Positions 5,804-8,544 of a stretch of 8,544 nucleotides of DNA are shown piece after piece (the stretch's first letter is position 1; every line of letters starts with the position of its first letter). Position numbers and translations under genes: made by a program. This DNA comes from Dehalococcoidales bacterium. Lineage in GTDB: Bacteria; Chloroflexota; Dehalococcoidia; Dehalococcoidales; Fen-1064. The DNA is taken from NCBI GenBank assembly GCA_028712845.1, contig JAQTPO010000041.1:4793-13336 (forward strand). Reading direction: 5' to 3'. Below the pieces are notes generated by a model. It worked only from the letters and a program-made list of their open reading frames with translations, was not told where the DNA came from and did no database searches.

Positions 5804-6073
5804 TTGGCAACGCCAAAGAAAGGACCTCCCATCAGCACCGACGCCTCAAAATGCACGGGATGTCTCATCTGCGAATTGCGCTGTTCTTTCAGATTCGAGA
5901 GAAATTTCAATCCCGCCAGAGCCGCCATTCAAATCCGCAGATTAGTCCAATCTGATAATGAATATGAAATATCCTTCACCGACAAATGCGACAACTGCGG
6001 CATCTGTGTCCGATTTTGCAGCTATGGGGCGTTGACTCAGGAAGAAAAAGTAAGGCAAGGCGGAAATGAGTAA
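5804..6073 (+). CDS. Ferredoxin-like 2x[4Fe-4S] protein, AOR partner subunit
   Basis: An 89-residue cytosolic protein with two full cysteine motifs for two [4Fe-4S] clusters: Cys17, 20, 23 and 27 (CTGCLICELRC) and Cys62, 65, 68 and 72 (CDNCGICVRFC). The 34 residues between the motifs are longer than in small clostridial ferredoxins and contain a charged segment. The residue after each last cysteine is Ser rather than the usual Pro. It starts at TTG (5804-5806), with AGGA (5791-5794) nine bases upstream. Its last 8 bases overlap the start of the AOR-family gene, so the two are almost certainly co-expressed. A role as the electron-transfer subunit of that enzyme, passing electrons between its active-site cluster and a soluble carrier, is inferred from context and from two-subunit AOR-type enzymes. 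Confidence 0.85.
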   Translation: MATPKKGPPISTDASKCTGCLICELRCSFRFERNFNPARAAIQIRRLVQSDNEYEISFTDKCDNCGICVRFCSYGALTQEEKVRQGGNE

Positions 6074-7907
6074 TCCGGGTTATGCGGGTAGTATCCTTTA
6101 TATCGACTTATCCGCACAAACAACAAAAACAGAACCTTATGACTTCGAGTTAGCGAAAAGCTTAATCGGTGGTTATGGGGTCAATAATAAACTGGCATAT
6201 GAGCTTATGCGTCCCGGGGTAGATGCGCTTTCCCCCGAAAATTTGATAATTATCGGCACCGGACCTTTTACCGGCACGCTCGTTCCCGGAGCTTCGAAGC
6301 TCCTCGTCACCACAAAATTTCCTTTGAACGACGCGTTTGCTACCGCCGCCGGAGGGGGAAGCTTTGCTCTCATGCTGAAAACCGCCGGATACGACCATGC
6401 CGTTATCAGCGGACGTTCTCAAAAACCGGCGTACCTGAGAATCACACAGGACGGCGCTTATTTCCACGACGCTAAAGAGTTGTGGGGCAAAGATAGCTAT
6501 GAAACAATCGACACATTACGGAAACTCTACGAACCCTGCAGTGTCATCCCCATCGGGCAGGCAGGCGAGCATCTAGTCAAAATTTCCCTCACATCCGTCG
6601 ACAAAGCAGGAACTTTGGGTCGGGGTGGACTGCCCGCCGTGATGGGTTCCAAGAACCTGAAAGCCATCGTTGTGGAGCAGGGCGCAAAGGCAATAGCCGT
6701 TGCCCATCGACTTGACTTCCAGAAACTGGTCAATGCTTTTCATGAGCGCATCCTCAAATGGCCCAACCGTCAATTTATACTTGACAACGGGCTGTTCCCT
6801 GCGCCTACAGATATGAGAGAACTGCACCGGAAAACCCGAAGGCCCCTCGCCTGTCCAGGTTGCCCTCTGGCTGAAAAAGTGGTAGTGAGGCTGAAAGAAG
6901 GTCCCTGTGCCGGCTTGCAGACCTATATGCCCCATCTGAACATCAATCGGTTCGATACTTCAGACAGCACAACCGCATATGAGCAATCGCTCCAATACAT
7001 CGATACGCTAAACAGATATGGACTCTGCATTATGAATTTCACCCAGCTTCTCTCTGTCGTGCTGACTGCTTATCAGGATGGCATTATTACGAAAAAAGAC
7101 ACCGGCGGCATCGAGCTTAAGGACGACCTCGAAACGACTCTCAAATTAGCGCAAATGACTGCTTACAGCGAAGGACTCGGTGATGCGCTGGCAGAAGGGC
7201 TGGTGGGAGCCGCTCAAAAGATTGGCTTGGAAGGCATAGACAACATCAAAGGGCAGAACGTCATCTACGACCCGCGCCTGCGCGGCATGGGCACAATGGA
7301 ATTCGAACAGATGACGACACCGCGAGGCTCACACTCGGCGGCGGCAGGCTCACCAGCTTACGAGCAGGGAAGACCGCCATCAGACTTCCTGCGGCACGGG
7401 GAGCGGATGGGAATCTCTGAGGAAGCTTTGAAGCGCGTCGTTAGCGCCGACTCATTTAATCCCGGACGGTTCAGTCGGTACAGCGAGGACTGGTACGCTC
7501 TGTTCAACTGTCTGGGGCTGTGCAACCGGGCGCACGTGAACCGTTTCTACCATATAAAAACCATCACTGAGTTTTATACCGCCGTGACCGGCATCGAAGC
7601 GACTCCGACACAGTTGATGAAAGCCGCCGAGCGCGCCTGGACGATTGAAAAAATGCTTAATGTCCGAGAAGGGTTCGGTCGCAAAGATGACAAACCACCG
7701 GAATCGTGGTTTCAACCTTTGCTCAAAGACGGCAAGGAATACCGCATCACCGACTATTACAAGACTTCGGTCTTAACACGAAAGGACGTCGAGGGGTTCT
7801 TCGACGACTATTATGATGAGAGAGGCTACGATAAATTGACCGGTGCCCCTACCTTGGCAAAGCTAGAAGAACTGGGGCTGGAGAGCATGGCTGGCGACTT
7901 ACCGTGA
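6066..7907 (+). CDS. Aldehyde:ferredoxin oxidoreductase (AOR) family tungsten/molybdopterin enzyme, divergent
   Basis: A 613-residue protein, the usual AOR length. Family enzymes carry tungsten (or Mo) on two pterins plus one [4Fe-4S] cluster and oxidise aldehydes to acids, or the reverse, with ferredoxin. N-terminal domain marks: GGYGVN (35-40), GTGPFTGTLVPGASK (64-78), AAGGGSFALMLKTAGYDHAVISG (94-116), GQAGEHLVKISL (164-175) and GRGGLPAVMGSKNLKAI (185-201). Next comes the cluster motif CPGCPLAE (263-270), where the canonical third Cys is Glu270. The first pterin motif, normally DxxGLD, reads NRYGLC (316-321). The second, normally DxxGLC, reads NCLGLC (481-486), keeping the fourth cluster ligand Cys486. 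TTPRGSH (417-423) holds a His like that near the known active site. The ATG follows AAGGCGG inside the ferredoxin gene. Substrate and metal are unknown. The exact ligand mapping is by eye. Confidence 0.88.
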   Translation: MSNPGYAGSILYIDLSAQTTKTEPYDFELAKSLIGGYGVNNKLAYELMRPGVDALSPENLIIIGTGPFTGTLVPGASKLLVTTKFPLNDAFATAAGGGSFALMLKTAGYDHAVISGRSQKPAYLRITQDGAYFHDAKELWGKDSYETIDTLRKLYEPCSVIPIGQAGEHLVKISLTSVDKAGTLGRGGLPAVMGSKNLKAIVVEQGAKAIAVAHRLDFQKLVNAFHERILKWPNRQFILDNGLFPAPTDMRELHRKTRRPLACPGCPLAEKVVVRLKEGPCAGLQTYMPHLNINRFDTSDSTTAYEQSLQYIDTLNRYGLCIMNFTQLLSVVLTAYQDGIITKKDTGGIELKDDLETTLKLAQMTAYSEGLGDALAEGLVGAAQKIGLEGIDNIKGQNVIYDPRLRGMGTMEFEQMTTPRGSHSAAAGSPAYEQGRPPSDFLRHGERMGISEEALKRVVSADSFNPGRFSRYSEDWYALFNCLGLCNRAHVNRFYHIKTITEFYTAVTGIEATPTQLMKAAERAWTIEKMLNVREGFGRKDDKPPESWFQPLLKDGKEYRITDYYKTSVLTRKDVEGFFDDYYDERGYDKLTGAPTLAKLEELGLESMAGDLP

Positions 7908-7936
7908 TAAAGCGAGGCTTACATTCTCCGACTCGC

Positions 7937-8544
7937 CTAGGCAAGCATCCACAGCAGGAAAGGAATCATCACCAGACTGGCAATGGTCGTCAGGAACACA
8001 ACGCTTGACACCAGCTCCGACTCATTGTCATATTTCATCGCCAGCAAAGACGTATTCACTGCCGCCGGCATTGCCGAGTCGAATAGTACCACCGCTCTCA
8101 ATACGCCTGTCAGGTTAAACACCTTCACGGCAACTAAACCCAGCAACAGCCCGATGCCGAGTCGGATAACAGACGCCAGCACGGTGGTGCGCCAGGATTT
8201 AATCTTCACCGATGCCAGTTTAGCGCCCAAAATCAATAGCACCAGCGGTATCACCATCTGCCCGATGAGACTAATGGGGCGCAGGACCAGGTCGGGCACC
8301 TTCACATTCAACAGATTGAAGGCAAGACCGATTACCGCCGCATAAATGGCAGGCACTTTGCCCATTTCCTTCAAGCCCTCTTTCCAATGCTTCCGCGACA
8401 TGATGATGATACCGATGGAGTACAGGACAATCACATTGGGGATATAGAAAAGCACGGCGGCAAATAATCCATCGGCTCCGTAGAGTAGCGAAATGATGGG
8501 GAGAGGGATATTCACCGTGTTCATCAGCATAATGGGGAGATATA
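7937..8544 (-). CDS. AEC (auxin efflux carrier) family transporter, 5' end outside the window
   Basis: About 201 residues of the C-terminal part of an integral inner-membrane carrier; the frame is open to the window edge, so the true start lies outside. AEC proteins usually have around 300 residues and ten membrane segments in two five-helix halves. What is seen begins at the family's conserved NTVNIPLPIISLLYG stretch, followed by a helix, a polar connector (RKHWKEGLKEMGKVP) and five more hydrophobic segments, including the second-half signature LDSAMPAAVNT-like region (FDSAMPAAVNTSLLAMKY) that mirrors the first-half site. Bacterial AEC carriers include malate, malonate and other organic-anion permeases, and some act as efflux pumps; cargo is not readable here. 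It converges on the AOR-family gene with a 29-base gap. An in-frame ATG at 8530 is internal, not the start. Confidence 0.85.
   Translation of the reverse strand, partial: YLPIMLMNTVNIPLPIISLLYGADGLFAAVLFYIPNVIVLYSIGIIIMSRKHWKEGLKEMGKVPAIYAAVIGLAFNLLNVKVPDLVLRPISLIGQMVIPLVLLILGAKLASVKIKSWRTTVLASVIRLGIGLLLGLVAVKVFNLTGVLRAVVLFDSAMPAAVNTSLLAMKYDNESELVSSVVFLTTIASLVMIPFLLWMLA

Noticed and set aside
7912..7942. Bidirectional terminator between the AOR and AEC genes
   Set aside because: GCGAG (7912-7916) can pair with CTCGC (7932-7936) and GCCTAGGC (7935-7942) is palindromic, but the 5-bp stem with a 15-base loop and no T-run is too weak to call.
1..8544. CRISPR array, insertion sequence or prophage
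   Set aside because: No regularly spaced repeats, transposase, integrase or phage genes are visible; the short repeats present are few and irregular.

Overview
The window looks like chromosomal DNA from an anaerobic bacterium. The pointers are two stand-alone desulforedoxin-type rubredoxin-fold proteins, a ferredoxin-like protein paired with an aldehyde:ferredoxin oxidoreductase (AOR) family enzyme, and a class I CoA-transferase. Gene styles, moderate GC content and REP-like palindromes in the gaps would fit Chloroflexota/Dehalococcoidia. That placement is an impression from reading, not the result of a search. There are no rRNA or tRNA genes, insertion sequences, prophage genes or CRISPR arrays that I can see.

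Layout. Positions 1-141 are non-coding with two nested palindromes. A YjbQ/UPF0047 gene (142-558, +) follows, then a near-consensus sigma70-type promoter (572-601) driving two tandem tiny desulforedoxin genes (631-750 and 779-922, +). Three genes then lie on the minus strand in the order thrC (2914-3966), MFS transporter (1557-2786) and folE (933-1496). folE converges on the second desulforedoxin with a 10-base gap. A palindrome separates thrC from the MFS gene, and a consensus -10 box lies just upstream of folE, so these three need not be one transcript.

Between thrC and the next plus-strand block is a divergent control region (about 3967-4122). It leads into overlapping CoA-transferase A and B genes (4123-4812 and 4793-5455, +). 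A 348-base non-coding gap (5456-5803) holds a strong GC-rich palindrome and short repeats. The two-gene unit ferredoxin-like protein (5804-6073) plus AOR-family enzyme (6066-7907) comes next. Last is the 3' two thirds or so of an AEC-family transporter gene on the minus strand (7937 to the window edge), convergent with the AOR gene.

How the genes may work together: CoA-transferase activates a carboxylic acid to its CoA ester, and the AOR-family enzyme with its ferredoxin subunit would interconvert an acid and an aldehyde, or carry out a related low-potential reaction. AEC and MFS carriers could move organic anions. This common theme of organic-acid metabolism is inference from proximity only. 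The most notable observation is that the AOR-family protein departs from the textbook enzyme at several cofactor positions: the third cysteine of the 4Fe-4S motif is Glu, and the Asp that opens each pterin-binding motif is Asn. It may represent a divergent branch of the family. Most other genes are ordinary metabolic genes.
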